A program made the position numbers and the translations under genes. The notes beneath the pieces were generated by a model that saw only the letters and a list, made by a program, of their open reading frames with translations, was not told the origin of the DNA and searched no databases. DNA of 64,000 nt, taken from assembly GCA_027924585.1 (NCBI GenBank), contig BSBM01000076.1, positions 3,362,501-3,426,500 on the forward strand. The letters run 5' to 3'. Below are positions 32,841 through 44,539 of the stretch, one piece after another (positions within the stretch are counted from its first letter, which is position 1; the number at the start of each line of letters is the position of its first letter). This stretch comes from Larix kaempferi (lineage: Eukaryota > Streptophyta > Pinopsida > Pinales > Pinaceae).

Positions 32841-35399
32841 TGGCGCTAACTTAGTTTGCTTGTTCCATATCACTTGTTCTCGCTTGCTTGTTTCTAATGG
32901 TCTTCATTCCCCCTATCAGAAACAAAGTGAGGGATGCATAGTTTCATGGTGTCAAAACTAGACATGGAACACATGAGTATTCTAGAGCAAGTTTCTCTTT
33001 TGTCTTCTGCTACATCTATGAATCGAGCCTTCAAAACTCACTGTGTCTCAAGCTCAATTGACCTGTATTACTTGAAGAAGGTCATGACTAGTTGTTGTCA
33101 AAATGAAAATGCTTCAAAAATTGAAGCCTAGCATCATGTTCCCCCCTGTTAAGTACAAGATAAGAAGAAGTACAATACTATGCTACAAGTCTCACTCTTA
33201 CGGGTTTCTTCAACTTCACACACCTCTCTGAAGAATGGTTACGCTTCCTGCAATGTTGAAAAGGATGAAGATTAAAACATTGATATTTCGTATGGCCATC
33301 TCGGTCACAATGTTGGCATATGAAACTCTGAATAGGTTGTACATCTCCTTACATGATTTCATTGTTTTTGTCTTGTGTTGGCAGCTTATAGAAATCATCT
33401 TCAACTTCCAATAAAGGATTGTTCTAAACAAACACTAGTTCAAAATGTTGATTCCTATGTTTTACATTGTCCTCTCTGGATTTCAAATCCCGCAGATGAT
33501 TGATGATAGTTTGGAGAGTTTCTTTTATGATTGTGACTAATTCATCTATAGCTATAAGTATTAGAGTGTTCAATAACTCAAATGTTTCTTCAGTTTAAGA
33601 CATTGTGAGGACTATGTGAGGCCCCCTTGTGTAGGAAGGACCAAGTACATAAATTACTCAATCAAACTAAGGGCTTCTTGTAACTTCGCCATTTACAAAC
33701 AAGACTTCAGTAGATTCAATCTCAAAAATTTAATGGTTTCAATCTCAGTCGAGAATGCACCCACATACAATTCAACTTTTCCTTCAATTTTGATAGTGTA
33801 GAAAAACACACATGCAAGTACCCCAAAAAAAATTCACTAGAACTTACAAACAAACAACAATTTGCAAATTACACTTATGAATGTTGAAATGATGAATCTA
33901 TTATATCTGAGTTCTTGAATGATGATCTGCTCCTACAATTTCTTCTTTTGGAGCAGCTACACACTTGCTTGAATTCAAACTAGTTTCAAATCTGCAACCT
34001 TTCTTCATATTGCATGCATTATAACAGTGTTTGAAAGAAAGCCAAAGATAGGTGCAAGTCTTAAAATCTCTGCCACCTTTTTCAATACAATATTTGCAAA
34101 TATTCAAGCTACACTAGCTCTTTACAATACAAACTCTACATGAAAAAAATTATATGTATCATGTTGCAAGGATATACCTTTTACAATCATGTCATGCCAT
34201 AAGATAAAGCTCATTCTTGTGGCCAAGTTCCATGGTTGTTGTGTTATGTACTAGTGTGCATTCAAATGAAAAAGATCCCTCTCAAAAAAAAATTGTGTTA
34301 CCTCGAAACTCTTTTGATAATCCCCACACTGATGATAATATTATGCTTTGCATGTTATCAGATCTATTGATTGTTCTTGAGTGAGTAGCTAACATATGTT
34401 TCCTAGGAATTGAGATCATCGGGTAACCTTTCGAGCTCAGCAAACTTTGATTCAATGTTCTCTAATTTATCATACTTCTTTATTAACTTGGCAGTATTCC
34501 ATTAACATCTACAATATACTCAATTGCAATGGTGAAGCTATATGATATAGACACTTCAAACTATGTGAAGGGCGAAAACGCAAACTTGGGTAACACTTTT
34601 GGCTTGTTTTTGACAAACAAAACTGCTAATTATGTTTTTCAACCACAACCTCTTCAAACCCATATCTCCCTTAGGAATTTCAACTTGAAGTAAACACAAA
34701 TGTTTTAGAGAATTGAATTAGCTTTCTACTCGTATTTTTTTTAATTCATTTTATGGACATATCGTGGGACAAATTTGGTGCTCACCAATGGAATATACTT
34801 GAAATTTTTAGGTATGGATAATGAGTGGCCAGCGTGAGCACTAGTTTTTTGAGAGATGGTTATTCATTTTAGGTAAAACAATGTATGATCATAATCTACA
34901 CACACTGCACTTGTGCATGGACTATATTTTGAGTTTTTTCGGACTTGAGAACTGTTTTTTATTATTTATCAAAATAGCATATGTTTAGAAAATGGTGCCT
35001 TATTGACACATGTTGGTAAGCTTCAATTTTCTTTTTAGTGTGACTCTTATTGAAAAAGCTAAAAGTAAAATTTTGAAGAGGATGGGGCAAGGAAGATCTA
35101 TGTGAAGATTTCAAATTTTTTGGTGTTGTCTTTGTTATGATATTGAATTTTCATTTCGCGTGGTTTTCAAAGTAATAAAATTCTTAAGGGATAAGGTTTA
35201 GAAAAAAATTATTAATAAATAGAAATTCAAATCGAAATGAAACAATTATTATATCATTGGAAATTATATTCGGAGATGAATCCATTGCTACCAAGTCCAA
35301 CAAATAATATTTGAAATTTGCAGGGGTTTGGGCTTGCTGAAGTTGGAGGTTCCAAAAAGATGCCAGATATTTTCGCAGGTTTTGTTGACCATGAACTCT
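32841..35399. other. interior of the copia-like element, no gene
   Basis: About 2.6 kb of AT-rich sequence without a recognisable retrotransposon domain on either strand. Short open frames (33216-33431, 33901-34107) are unconvincing. Confidence 0.5.
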
Positions 35400-35419
35400 C
35401 GGTCGAAAAAATATCTTCC

Positions 35420-35545
35420 AAACTCTCGATCGAGAGTTTAGTTCAAACTCTTATCCGAGAATTTTTTTTTAAATATAGCGTGGTGATTGGTTCAAACTCT
35501 CGGCCGAGAGTTTGAACTCTCACAAACTCTCGGCCTAGAGTTTGA
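35420..35545. repeat. cluster of perfect palindromes with core AACTCTCG
   Basis: A perfect 20-bp palindrome at 35420-35439 (centre CGATCG), a perfect 26-bp palindrome at 35491-35516 (centre CGGCCG) and an imperfect one at 35524-35545 (CAAACTCT/AGAGTTTG). Half-site copies at about 35395 and 35443 complete the cluster. It lies in the interior of the copia-like element. Confidence 0.92.
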
Positions 35546-35799
35546 GGTTGACTTTTTTTCTTGTGATCATTCGCGCGCACTAGTTTTTTTTCACTCCGTT
35601 GTCATAAAAGTGTTTCCCAACTTCATGTTTTCACCCTCAAGTGGAAATGTAGATAATGAATCAACAAATAAAAAAAGATCACTATGGTAGAGATTTGCTT
35701 CTAGAGGTTGAAGCATTATGAGACTCTCCATGTCATGAACCAAGCCTGTTAGTAAATGAAAGCTTCCAAAAAAAGGTAAATGTTCAATTTCTCATAAAA

Positions 35800-37575
35800 T
35801 GTAGTGTCCCTTTTTAAGAATTTGCACAAACTAGGAAAAATTGAAAATTTTAACCAATTCGACCCTTAGAATAGTCTTAACCCAACTGCTTCCGAATCGC
35901 TCCAAAAAATTCCTAATGGGGTATGAATGAGTTTGGAAGGTATTCAGACATATAATAGAGGCTGATCGATACTTAACTACCTTTAAAACACTTTTGCAAC
36001 ATTCATTTACAATCTGGACAAAGTAGGGAAATGTACTAGTCAAATCGAGCTTCAATCCCCCAAGGGTAGTGATCAAAGATGGTTCTCCAAATGGTATTAA
36101 ACCCTTCCAAATTTAAGAAAAGAGGTATGGTACTGATAAATGACTTTAATGATCTCCCCAATGTATCATCAATTAGTTCTTATGTCCTTCTGAAACTCCC
36201 TTAAATCATATGTTTATATGCAAGTCTTCACATAGGGGGGAAAGCTAGTAATTTTCACCATATGTTATGAAATTCGAAATTTGTGTGCCAAGGACTTGTG
36301 CAATTCTAATGAAACTTATTCATAACATTAATTACACTCCATACATCAACAAAATCACATAGAATGACTGATAAAACTCAAAATAATGGCTCTTCAAGCT
36401 TCAACAACAAGATATAGGGAAAATGGCATCATTTATGTATTGTTTGGTATTTTTACATAGTTTCACTTGGTATTTCGACCTGAGAGTCTTCTGAGCAGTA
36501 AATATAGGGTATATATATCAGAATAAAAATAAATGGAGATTCTTGGGATCTCACAAAGAGATCAGCGTCTCACCAAAGGCGCAATTCCTCCAAGGGCCCA
36601 AATATGCAAGAAAATGTGAAAGATATGCAAGAACAAGTTGTAGATGAATGAACCACAAGCTGCCCTGTAGATTCAACCTGTAACTAAAGACTCCATTGTA
36701 GCTCCAAATTAAAGGTCTAAATGGACTCTCCAATTTCCAATTAGTATGGGAATATTTCACCCTCGAAATTGGTGCTAAGACAAGTAGACTAGCTCTCTAA
36801 TAGCTCTTCTCTCCAAATGCAAAATGAAAAATGTAAAATGATCAAAAAGATCGTCTTCTTCTTTGTTCCTGAATTTTATAAACTTCCTAAGGCTTCCCCA
36901 ATTCGAATTCCATCCATGAGCTTCATGCCAACTCAATTTGGGAAGAGATTCCCACGTATGCCACTTGTCCTTCCAATTCTAGCCTCCTCCTTCACCAAAT
37001 TCGAATTCGTGTCTCTTTGGCTGCCCTGACTCACTTGAGAGCCTTCTTGGAGGCTATTTTTAGCCCTGACATGTCATTTATGTCAGATGTCAGCCATCAA
37101 GTCTGATTTTTCAGAAATCTCATAGGCATCTTCATCATTGGTGTCATAGAAGCTAGGGAATCTATTCCAAGTGTCCCACTAGCTCCAAAATGCATCTTCC
37201 TCTCCCATGGGAGTTACTCTTCCTCTACATTTTGAAATCATTGATTCATGCCAAGTAATATGCCCTTCCAACTACCCCAAGAATAGTGGAATCCACCTTG
37301 GATTCGATTGGGTGAGAGTGGAATGCCATGTGGCATGGGGAATCTAGCTTTTTGAGGGTTCCGCACCACCAATGTGTCTCCATGACCAAGTTCCATCTTA
37401 TTTTCTCACCATAAATATTTATTTTTCCCCACTTAATATATTTATGCCCAAACCAAAGTCCATTTGGGTTTATTAGTCTCCTTATTCCAATTTTAATGTC
37501 TCCACCCCAACCTAGGAAACTAGTAGGTTGGTGGAATTTTCCCTACTTGATATTTATTTGAATGGGGACATTACA
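35800..37575 (-). repeat. 3' LTR of the gypsy element
   Basis: 1776 bp, tgtagtgtcc...ggggacattaca on the plus strand. Related to the LTRs at 17130 and 20676 (shared stretch around tagccctgacatgtcat). Visibly more diverged from its partner than the 17130 pair. Confidence 0.93.
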
Positions 37576-37576
37576 G

Positions 37577-37590
37577 TCCTCCCCACCCAA
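37577..37590 (-). other. polypurine tract
   Basis: The minus strand reads TTGGGTGGGGAGGA next to the left LTR; the flanking sequence matches that of the element at 17130-22701. Confidence 0.75.
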
Positions 37591-37639
37591 GATTGCTTGC
37601 CCTCAAGAAATATCAATTTAGTATGCTGAAAATTTTTTC

Positions 37640-38134
37640 CTCCTCTATCAGGTGGCCTTCCATGAGGAATGTCTCCCAAAACCTTTTCATTCTTGTGTTT
37701 CATATTGTGGGAGGACACTACCTTATTCGGATAGGTGTGCATTCCTCTCAATACCCTTTGTTTTCCCTCCGAATATTTGAATATCATTTCAGGGATTTGA
37801 TAATTCACTGTATGTCCCCTATAGAGTACAACCATTACTCTCCCAAGAACACATTAGTATCAGCAACATCAAGCACATAAAAGCTATCAAAAAATGTGTA
37901 ATTATCTATGGTGAGTTGTAGCTTTGGAATCCATGTTTTGCACTCCATAGTATGGTGACCTGGAATGATGACTATGAAGCCCTCGAATGGTTCAGTAGGT
38001 ATCTTTCTCCTCTCCACTATGGCTACATCAATGAAGTTATGTGTGGCTCCTCCATCTACCAATACCGAAACCCTTTGTCCTTGTACAGCTCCTTGGCATT
38101 GAATAGTCTGGAAACGAGGCACTCCTGAAAGCAC
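37640..38134 (-). pseudogene. retroviral-type aspartic protease and truncated pol
   Basis: Two overlapping open stretches (37835-38134 and 37554-37835). The first holds the protease active site as VDGGATHNFID; the usual form is D-S/T-G, here D-G-G. It continues through the conserved strand ending DVADTNVFLGE. The next frame continues with NYQIPEMIFK and VLRGMHTYPN-type sequence that normally follows the protease, then the start of RT, then an internal deletion. A TAA at 38171-38173 separates it from gag in the same frame. Confidence 0.75.
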
Positions 38135-38170
38135 TGCTAATCTCCCTTTGTCAGGTAATGGATGATCTTC

Positions 38171-38950
38171 TTATTTTTTCTCTTCTTCTTCTGCTATGGC
38201 ATATCCCTCTTCTTGGGTTGAAATATTTCCTCCTTCCTCCATGCCCCCTTCATATTCATCATCACAAAATACTTCAATGAATTGGGCCTTTCCCTTAACA
38301 CATTTATGTCCTGGTACCCATGGTTGGAAGCATGAGTAACATAGTTTCTTCCTTCTGAGTTTTTCCTTGCTTAGTTCCTCTTTCTTATCCTTTCCACGTT
38401 CATCTTCTTTCCATGGCTTCTTTTCAAATATGAATTGGGAAGGCAAGTTGGGCTTGGGAGGAAACCTTGTCCTAGGTAGCACATTTTGTAGATATCTTGT
38501 CAAGTTCATAGCATCCTTCAATGAATTGGGTTTGTGGGCCTTAAATAAAACTTTTAAGGGTTCAGCCAAACCTTCAGTAAACAACAATACTAATCTTACC
38601 ATAGATATATCAGCCACCTTAACTGATAATTTTTGGAATTCCAACATATATTCAACAGGGGTTCCAACTTGCTTCAATTGGGATAGTTCTTTGAAAGACA
38701 ATTCTGGGTCTTTTTGCTCAAATATTTCTAATACCTTGTCAACAAATTCTCCATAGGTTATAACCTGATCATGTACCAAATTTTTCATACCATGGAACCA
38801 CCAATCATTGGCATCTCCCTCTAGATGCAAAATAGCCATTTTTAAAGCATCATTTTCCACCATTGGATTTAGTTGAAAATAAACATCTAGTTTTTGTACC
38901 CAAGTATTTGCAGAACTTTGGGGTGAGCCATCAAAAATGGGAAGGGGCAT
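38171..38950 (-). CDS. gypsy gag, core and zinc knuckle
   Basis: 259 codons. The retrotransposon gag core (WVQKLDVYFQLN to about residue 150) is followed by Lys/Glu-rich sequence and an intact CCHC-type knuckle (CYSC, then GHKC, at about residues 202-215) with an acidic tail. The true start of gag is upstream at 39408; a frameshift near 38950 and other breaks separate the pieces. It ends in TAA, with protease following in the same frame. Packages element RNA; not functional as a single protein in this copy. Confidence 0.88.
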   Translation of the reverse strand: MPLPIFDGSPQSSANTWVQKLDVYFQLNPMVENDALKMAILHLEGDANDWWFHGMKNLVHDQVITYGEFVDKVLEIFEQKDPELSFKELSQLKQVGTPVEYMLEFQKLSVKVADISMVRLVLLFTEGLAEPLKVLFKAHKPNSLKDAMNLTRYLQNVLPRTRFPPKPNLPSQFIFEKKPWKEDERGKDKKEELSKEKLRRKKLCYSCFQPWVPGHKCVKGKAQFIEVFCDDEYEGGMEEGGNISTQEEGYAIAEEEEKK

Positions 38951-39408
38951 TTAAAAATGGAACAATTCAAATATTTATTCCGAAATGGAGTCTTATTACA
39001 TTCCCTCATTTTGAGTTTGCTTGATACATTAAAGAATTGGTCAAATGGTAGAGTTCTTCTACAATCTTCACTCAACTTTTCCCATTCTGTCAACACTTCT
39101 TGCATATCAAATTGGGTGTTAGTCTCTTCTTCGACCTAAAGAAATTTAGGTGTACTAGGCCTTGGTGTGCTCTGAAATTCATTAGGTCTATTATGGGGTC
39201 CTGTGCTTGAGAAAATATGCTCACCCATTGCCTTCTTTTCCTCCAAATGAGAACTATTGTTGCCTCTTATTACTCCTTTGCTCCCAAGTTGACTAGACAA
39301 CAATTTGAACCCTTTCATGATATGTTTTTTCATGTCTTCAAATAATGGTTTCATGAGTTTATTAAATTCTTCTCTATCCTCTGAGGTTTCCTTCTCATCC
39401 CTAGCCAT
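38951..39408 (-). pseudogene. gag N-terminal region, broken
   Basis: Open pieces 39136-39408 (MARDEKETS start) and 38887-39105. The beginning aligns with the ORF at 20523 in the other LTR element. Breaks near 39130 and 38950 disrupt continuity with the gag core. Confidence 0.7.
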
Positions 39409-39548
39409 AGTTTAAGCAAAATGCACTTTTTTTCCTATTTCTTCCTCTTCAACAACAACACCTTCAGTTTCAGTTTCTAAGGGTGGGGGATTATTTGTTT
39501 TACTTCTTCTCCTCATGAATGGTCATCCACATCAGGTGCAAGGACAAT

Positions 39549-39560
39549 GCTCTGATGCCA
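39549..39560 (-). other. primer binding site
   Basis: The minus strand reads TGGCATCAGAGC, two bases from the LTR at 39563; one change from the usual initiator-Met site. Confidence 0.88.
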
Positions 39561-39562
39561 CT

Positions 39563-41388
39563 TGTAGTGTCCTTGTAAGAATTTGCACAAACTAGGAAAA
39601 ATTGCAAATTTTAACCAATTCGACCCTTAGACTAGTCTTAACCCAACTGCTTCTAAATGGATCCAAATTATTCCTAATGGGGTATGAATTAGTTTGGAAG
39701 GTATTCATACATATAATAGAGTTTTATGGATTCTTAACAACCCTTAAAATACTTCTGCAACATTCGTTTACAATCTCGACAAAGTAGGGAAATGTACTAG
39801 CCAAATCGAGCTTCAATCCCGCAAGGGTAGTGGTCAAAGATGGTTCTCCAAATGGCATTAAACCCTTCCAAATTTCAGAAAAAAGGTATGGTACTGATAA
39901 ATGACTTTAATGATATCCCTAATGTATCATCAATTAGTTCTTATGGCCTTCTACAACTCCCTTAAATCAGATGTTTATATGCAAGTCTTCACATAGGGGG
40001 GGAAGCTAGTAATTTTCACCATATGTTATGAAATTCGAAATTTATGTTCCAAAGACTTGTGAAATGCTAATTAAAATTATTCATAACATTAATGACACTC
40101 CATACATCAACAAAATCACAGAGAATGACTGATAAAACTTGAAATAATGGCTCTTCAAGCTCCAACAACAAGATATAGGGAAAATGGCATCATTTATGCA
40201 TTGTTTGGTATTTTTACATAGTTTCACTTGGTATTTCGACCTGAGAGTGTTCTAAGTAGTAAATAAAGGGTATATATATCAGAATAAAAATAAAGGGTAT
40301 ATATATCAGAATAAAAATAAAGGGTATATATATCAGAATAAAAATAAATGTATATTCTTGGGCTCTCACAAAGAGATCAGCATCTCACCAAAGGCGCAAT
40401 TCCTCCAGGGGCCCAAATATGCAAGAAAATGTGAGAGATGCAAGAACAAGTTGTATATGAATGAACCACGAGCTTCCCTGTAGCTTCAACCTATAACTAA
40501 AGACTCCATTGTAGCTCCAAATTAAAGGTCTGAGTGGACTCTCCAATTTCCAATTAGTATGGGAATATTTCACCCTCGAAATTGGTGCTAAGGCAAGTAG
40601 ACTAGCTCTCTACTAGCTCTTCTCTCCAAATGCAAAATGCAAAATGTAAAATGATCAAAAAGCTCGTCTTCTTCTTTGCTCCTGAATTTTATAGACTTCC
40701 TAAGGCTTCCCCAATTCGAATTCCATCCATGAGCTTCATGCCAACTCAATTTGGGAAGAGATTCCCAAGTATGCCACTTGTCCTTCCAATTCTAGCCTCC
40801 TCCTTCACCAAATTCGAATTCATGTCTCTTTGGTTTCCCTAACTCACTTGGGATCCTTATTGGAGGCTATTTTTAGCCCTGACATGTCATTTATGTCAGA
40901 TGTCAGCCATCAAGTCTGATGTTTCAGAAATTTCATATGCATCTTCATCATTGGTCTCATAGAAGCTAGGGAATCTAGCCCAAGTGTCCCACTAGCTCCA
41001 AAATGACTCTTCCTCTCCCATGGGAGTTAATCTTCCTCTACATTTTGACCTCATTGATTCATGCCAAGTAATATGGCCTTCCAACTACCCCAAGAATAGT
41101 GGAATCCTCCTTGGATTCGAATGGGTGAGAGTGGAATGCCATGTGGCATGGGGAAACTAGCTTTTTGGGGGTCCCACACCACCAATGTGTCTCCATGACC
41201 AAGTGACATATTATTTTCTCACCATAAATATTTATTTTTCCCCTCTTAATATATTTATGCCCAAACCAAAGTCCATTTGGGTTTATTAGTCTCCTTATTC
41301 CAATTTTAATGTCTCCACCACAACCTAGGAAACTAGTAGGTTGGTGGAATTTTCCCTACTTGATATTTATTTGAATGGGGACATTACA
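39563..41388 (-). repeat. 5' LTR of the gypsy element
   Basis: 1826 bp. The 50-bp excess over its partner comes mostly from a 27-bp unit present three times here and once in the other LTR. Confidence 0.93.
40267..40347. repeat. 27-bp unit repeated three times
   Basis: Starts at 40267, 40294 and 40321, each agggtatatatatcagaat followed by aaaaataa. The left LTR has one copy (near 36508), so the expansion occurred after insertion. Confidence 0.93.
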
Positions 41389-41393
41389 TAAAA

Positions 41394-42046
41394 GTGTGGC
41401 GTGAATTCTCCAAAATTGTTTCTCAGGATTAGAAACAACAATCCTAGGTCCCATAAAATCCTCTTGGAGATATTTTAAGCAAATCTTAAGATGAAGCTCT
41501 CCAACTCTCCTCATGCAAGTTTGTGGTGCAATTCATCTTCTCGCTTGGCAATTCGAATGAAGAGGAATCAACACATGATGCCTCAGCCTCACAGATTTAA
41601 TGAGTAGCAGCTCCATGCTATGCGTGGGTATATCCTTCAAACAATTCACAGGCAAACATTTCTTATCAGCCAAGGATTTAGGGTTTCACTACGAATTGAC
41701 AAAATAAACTAGAAATAGAGTTTTCATTCAAAAATATGCCAGAAAATGCACAATGTTGGCAAAGGTACTCAAATGATGCCAAGATTGGCCAGCAAATGTA
41801 ACACATCAGGGATGGCAGACAACTCAGTCTCAACATGCTCAAATTAGGTTTTCAGAGAAGGCAATAGTCAAAGAAAAATGCTCAGGTATAGAGAATATGT
41901 TAGAAATTAGGGTTTCTAGTGGTGAAACACGTGGAAGACTATCAAGTAGAGAAAGACAGACTGGAGGTATAGAGAATATGCTAGAAATTAGGGTTTCCAT
42001 TGGTGAAACACATGGCAAACTAAGTAGAGAAAGATAGACAAAATGG
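41394..42046. other. leader side of the copia-like element
   Basis: No gene. An imperfect direct repeat of about 80 bp lies at 41884-42035 (ggtatagagaatatg-tagaa followed by attagggtttc, gtggtgaaaca and aagtagagaaaga words). Confidence 0.6.
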
Positions 42047-42058
42047 ACTTTGATACCA
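42047..42058 (-). other. primer binding site (variant)
   Basis: The minus strand reads TGGTATCAAAGT next to the right LTR; close to the initiator-Met site. Confidence 0.75.
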
Positions 42059-42059
42059 C

Positions 42060-42296
42060 TGTTATGTGCCCAATGAGGGAAAATAGGCATAAACCAACAA
42101 AGACAAGAAAAATAGGCGTTAAGCACATCATTCTCATTAATTAAATGTTTATTTATACAATGAGAATGCCTCTTGGGTTCATATTCCCAAGAGGTCTCTT
42201 GGACTCCTCCACTTTTCCTATTCACCTAGTACTCTTGGTCTTCCTTGCACGTGATATTGCACAATAATCCTAACACCAAGGATTATGTTCCCATCA
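42060..42296 (-). repeat. 5' LTR of the copia-like element
   Basis: 237 bp, partner of 32177-32416. Minus-strand TATAAATA is conserved. Confidence 0.92.
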
Positions 42297-42301
42297 AAAT
42301 A

Positions 42302-43346
42302 AATATTTAATTTTTATTCCAATCTCTTTCTAAATTATTTTAGTAACAATATCTTAAATTTAATTAAAAGTTATATTTATTCAAAACAAATTGTTTCATT
42401 TGGGTATCCTTTGACAACATAAAATCCATCTTCAATCAACCCTTCCATACAATGACTGCAAAATACTAGATAGATAAACACATTACACGTTGAATTGATT
42501 TTTAAACAATTAAAATGGTTTAAAAAATCATCAAAATATTATTATCTATAACCTTACAAACAATTATTTGTAATCTTTGATGAAGATATCAATTGTTAGT
42601 AACGATAAGCGTTTTTTTTTTAAACAAAGAACTACGAACTATATATAAAATCTAAATTACAACATTTTATTGAAATTTGTCTTTAAGATCTCCATAAATT
42701 CACATAAACTTATTTATGAACCTATGGTAACCAACCTTTATCCCTGATGAAAAAACTATAACAATGGTTCTATTATGGGTTAGATTGCCTAGACTTCCTT
42801 TGTAATATTGAAAATTAGTGACCTCAACCATTAATGATAGTTACTCACTCCATAAATCAATCATAATAGTATAAATAACTATTCTAGATAGTGTTCACAT
42901 AGAGTTATGAAATATCTTTAAAATAATTTAATATGATCTTTTATTGTAGAGAAATGGTGATGTATGGGAACAATTGTAATTCATAAAAGTATCTCAAGTC
43001 AGTCAAGAAGGCTCTGTACACCACTTTGGTCTAGCCTTAGGCCAAATTAAGCATAATTCTAATTAGTCATTTAAAGTTTATAAAGGTTTAGAAGTTGGAT
43101 ATTAAAACATAAAATTTAAATATGTTGAAGTAAAAATTTGAATATTACAATTAAAAAATTGAATATAAAACCGCAAAGAAAACAATGATGTATGTGAATT
43201 TGCTTTAAATCATTCAAAATTCAAAATTGAATATTAAACTTTTGAATTGAAATATTTATTTATATAACTGAGAAAAAAAAAAAAAAAAAAAATCAAAACT
43301 AAAATCAATAAAATAATAAGAATAAAAAAATTACTCTTTCAATAAT
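42302..43346. other. AT-rich intergenic DNA
   Basis: No gene on either strand; long A/T runs near 43270-43340. Confidence 0.5.
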
Positions 43347-44369
43347 ATAACTCTTTAAAAAAAAAAATAAAAAATTTGGGGAGAGCCGAATTGAAACTGG
43401 CGGTCATGGATCCTTCCATGGCCGCCATCCTTCCTCTCCTCTGCATTGTGACCAGGGCAAGCTGCTTGGAAGAGTGCGGCACGGGTGTCGGCTCCCTCGA
43501 TGGCGGCAGATGCTCACATTAGGTGCGATGGTGGACGGTTTCCTGCGATGGCTATGGCCGCATTCACTTTGTTTATTTGCAGGCTACCTGCGCGGCGACC
43601 ATTGCCAGGAGGACTCTGTGGTGGTGGCAGCGGATCTTGGAGCGAAACCCTTGATTGCTGTAGATTGGGCGGCCAGGGCTTGGCCCAGCCGCCCCTCCTT
43701 CCCTGTTCATTAACGACGGCGTGCAGTGGAGGCAGCGCAGGGATACTGGCGGCAGGCTATGGCGGTCTACTATGCGGCTTGTGATCACAGGCGGAGCTGA
43801 TGCGTTGGGTCCTGGTGGTCGGTGGCGGTGGAGGCGTCTGGTCCGGGACGCACTTTGCTATGGCGGTGCTCTGGTTTTTTGCCTGGCCATTTTCTTCATC
43901 AGGAGTTGCTGGCTGAGTTCGCTAGTTTGGGAGATCCAGAGTTTGCTGCTCGTCCACAGACTTGGATCTACTGTTTCTCCTGTTGAGGGTTTCGGTTCTG
44001 ATGGAAGCTGAAGACGTCTTGCAAAGTTTGTCAAGGGTTCTGGATGGCCGGCGGGGGTTTCATTCGTCGTGCATCCAGATCTTACCGGTGGCCCTATTTT
44101 TCACCTGCTGTTTCTGTTCTTCTTCTTGTGGCAACGTTTGGGTTTCTCTTTGCTGTTCAAGATTCATCTTCTTGTGGCGAAGTTTTTCTTTGGGTTTTTC
44201 TTTTTTGATTCAGCTCCTTATAAGCTGTTGTTTATGCTTATATGGAACATAAATATGTGAAAATGTAGGGATCCTCGTGATTCTACTACATGTGCAGAAT
44301 GTAATTTTAATCATCTTTTTGAAATAAAATTACGGACTTTTTCCCAGGAAAAAAAATAACTCTTTAAAA
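43347..44369 (+). mobile_element. GC-rich poly(A) retroposon with 14-bp target duplication
   Basis: The target duplication ATAACTCTTTAAAA is at 43347-43360 and 44356-44369. The insert (43361-44355, 995 bp) ends in a short A-run after ttacggactttttcccagg, like plant LINE or SINE 3' ends. It is clearly GC-richer than the AT-rich surroundings, especially 43400-43860. Plus-strand short frames (43474-43713, 43485-43784, 43962-44252) overlap one another and show no reverse transcriptase. Most likely a non-autonomous LINE derivative or a captured transcript. Confidence 0.8.
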
Positions 44370-44539
44370 TTTTATTTATAAAAAAAAATTACAAATCAAT
44401 TGCATATTTTTATTATTTATTATATTTAAGTTTTCAAATAAAAAGAACTATACTATCCTTCCTTTCTGGTATCATAGTGACAGAAGAAACAACAAAATTG
44501 ATCCAAAAAAGAGAGAACCACGATTAATTTGAGTGTTGA

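Larger units (their letters stand above)
35800..41388 (-). mobile_element. gypsy LTR element with gag-protease only
   Basis: Flanked by the target duplication TAAAA (35795-35799 and 41389-41393). LTRs are 35800-37575 and 39563-41388; primer site at 39549-39560, polypurine tract at 37577-37590. The 2-kb interior encodes gag, a zinc knuckle and an aspartic protease, then stops at the very start of RT: a segment resembling the RT entry (PHGRPPDRG) is followed directly by the 3' end. RT, RNase H and integrase are deleted. It sits inside the copia-like element. Confidence 0.93.
32177..42296 (-). mobile_element. non-autonomous copia-like LTR element split by a nested element
   Basis: LTRs of 240 bp (32177-32416) and 237 bp (42060-42296) are homologous and flanked by the target duplication AAATA (32172-32176 and 42297-42301). 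A primer-like site sits inside the right LTR and a polypurine tract inside the left LTR, so it is on the minus strand. Without the nested insertion the interior is about 4.0 kb, and I find no gag, protease, integrase or RT in it. The LTRs differ at about two dozen of 240 positions, older than the nested element. Confidence 0.9.

Noticed and set aside
43485-43784. 99-codon Gly/Ala/Leu-rich plus frame
   Set aside because: GC-rich composition keeps several frames open; lies in a non-autonomous retroposon with no conserved domain.
44467-44482. ctggtatcatagtgac as a plus-strand primer site
   Set aside because: No LTR end directly upstream and no element around it.
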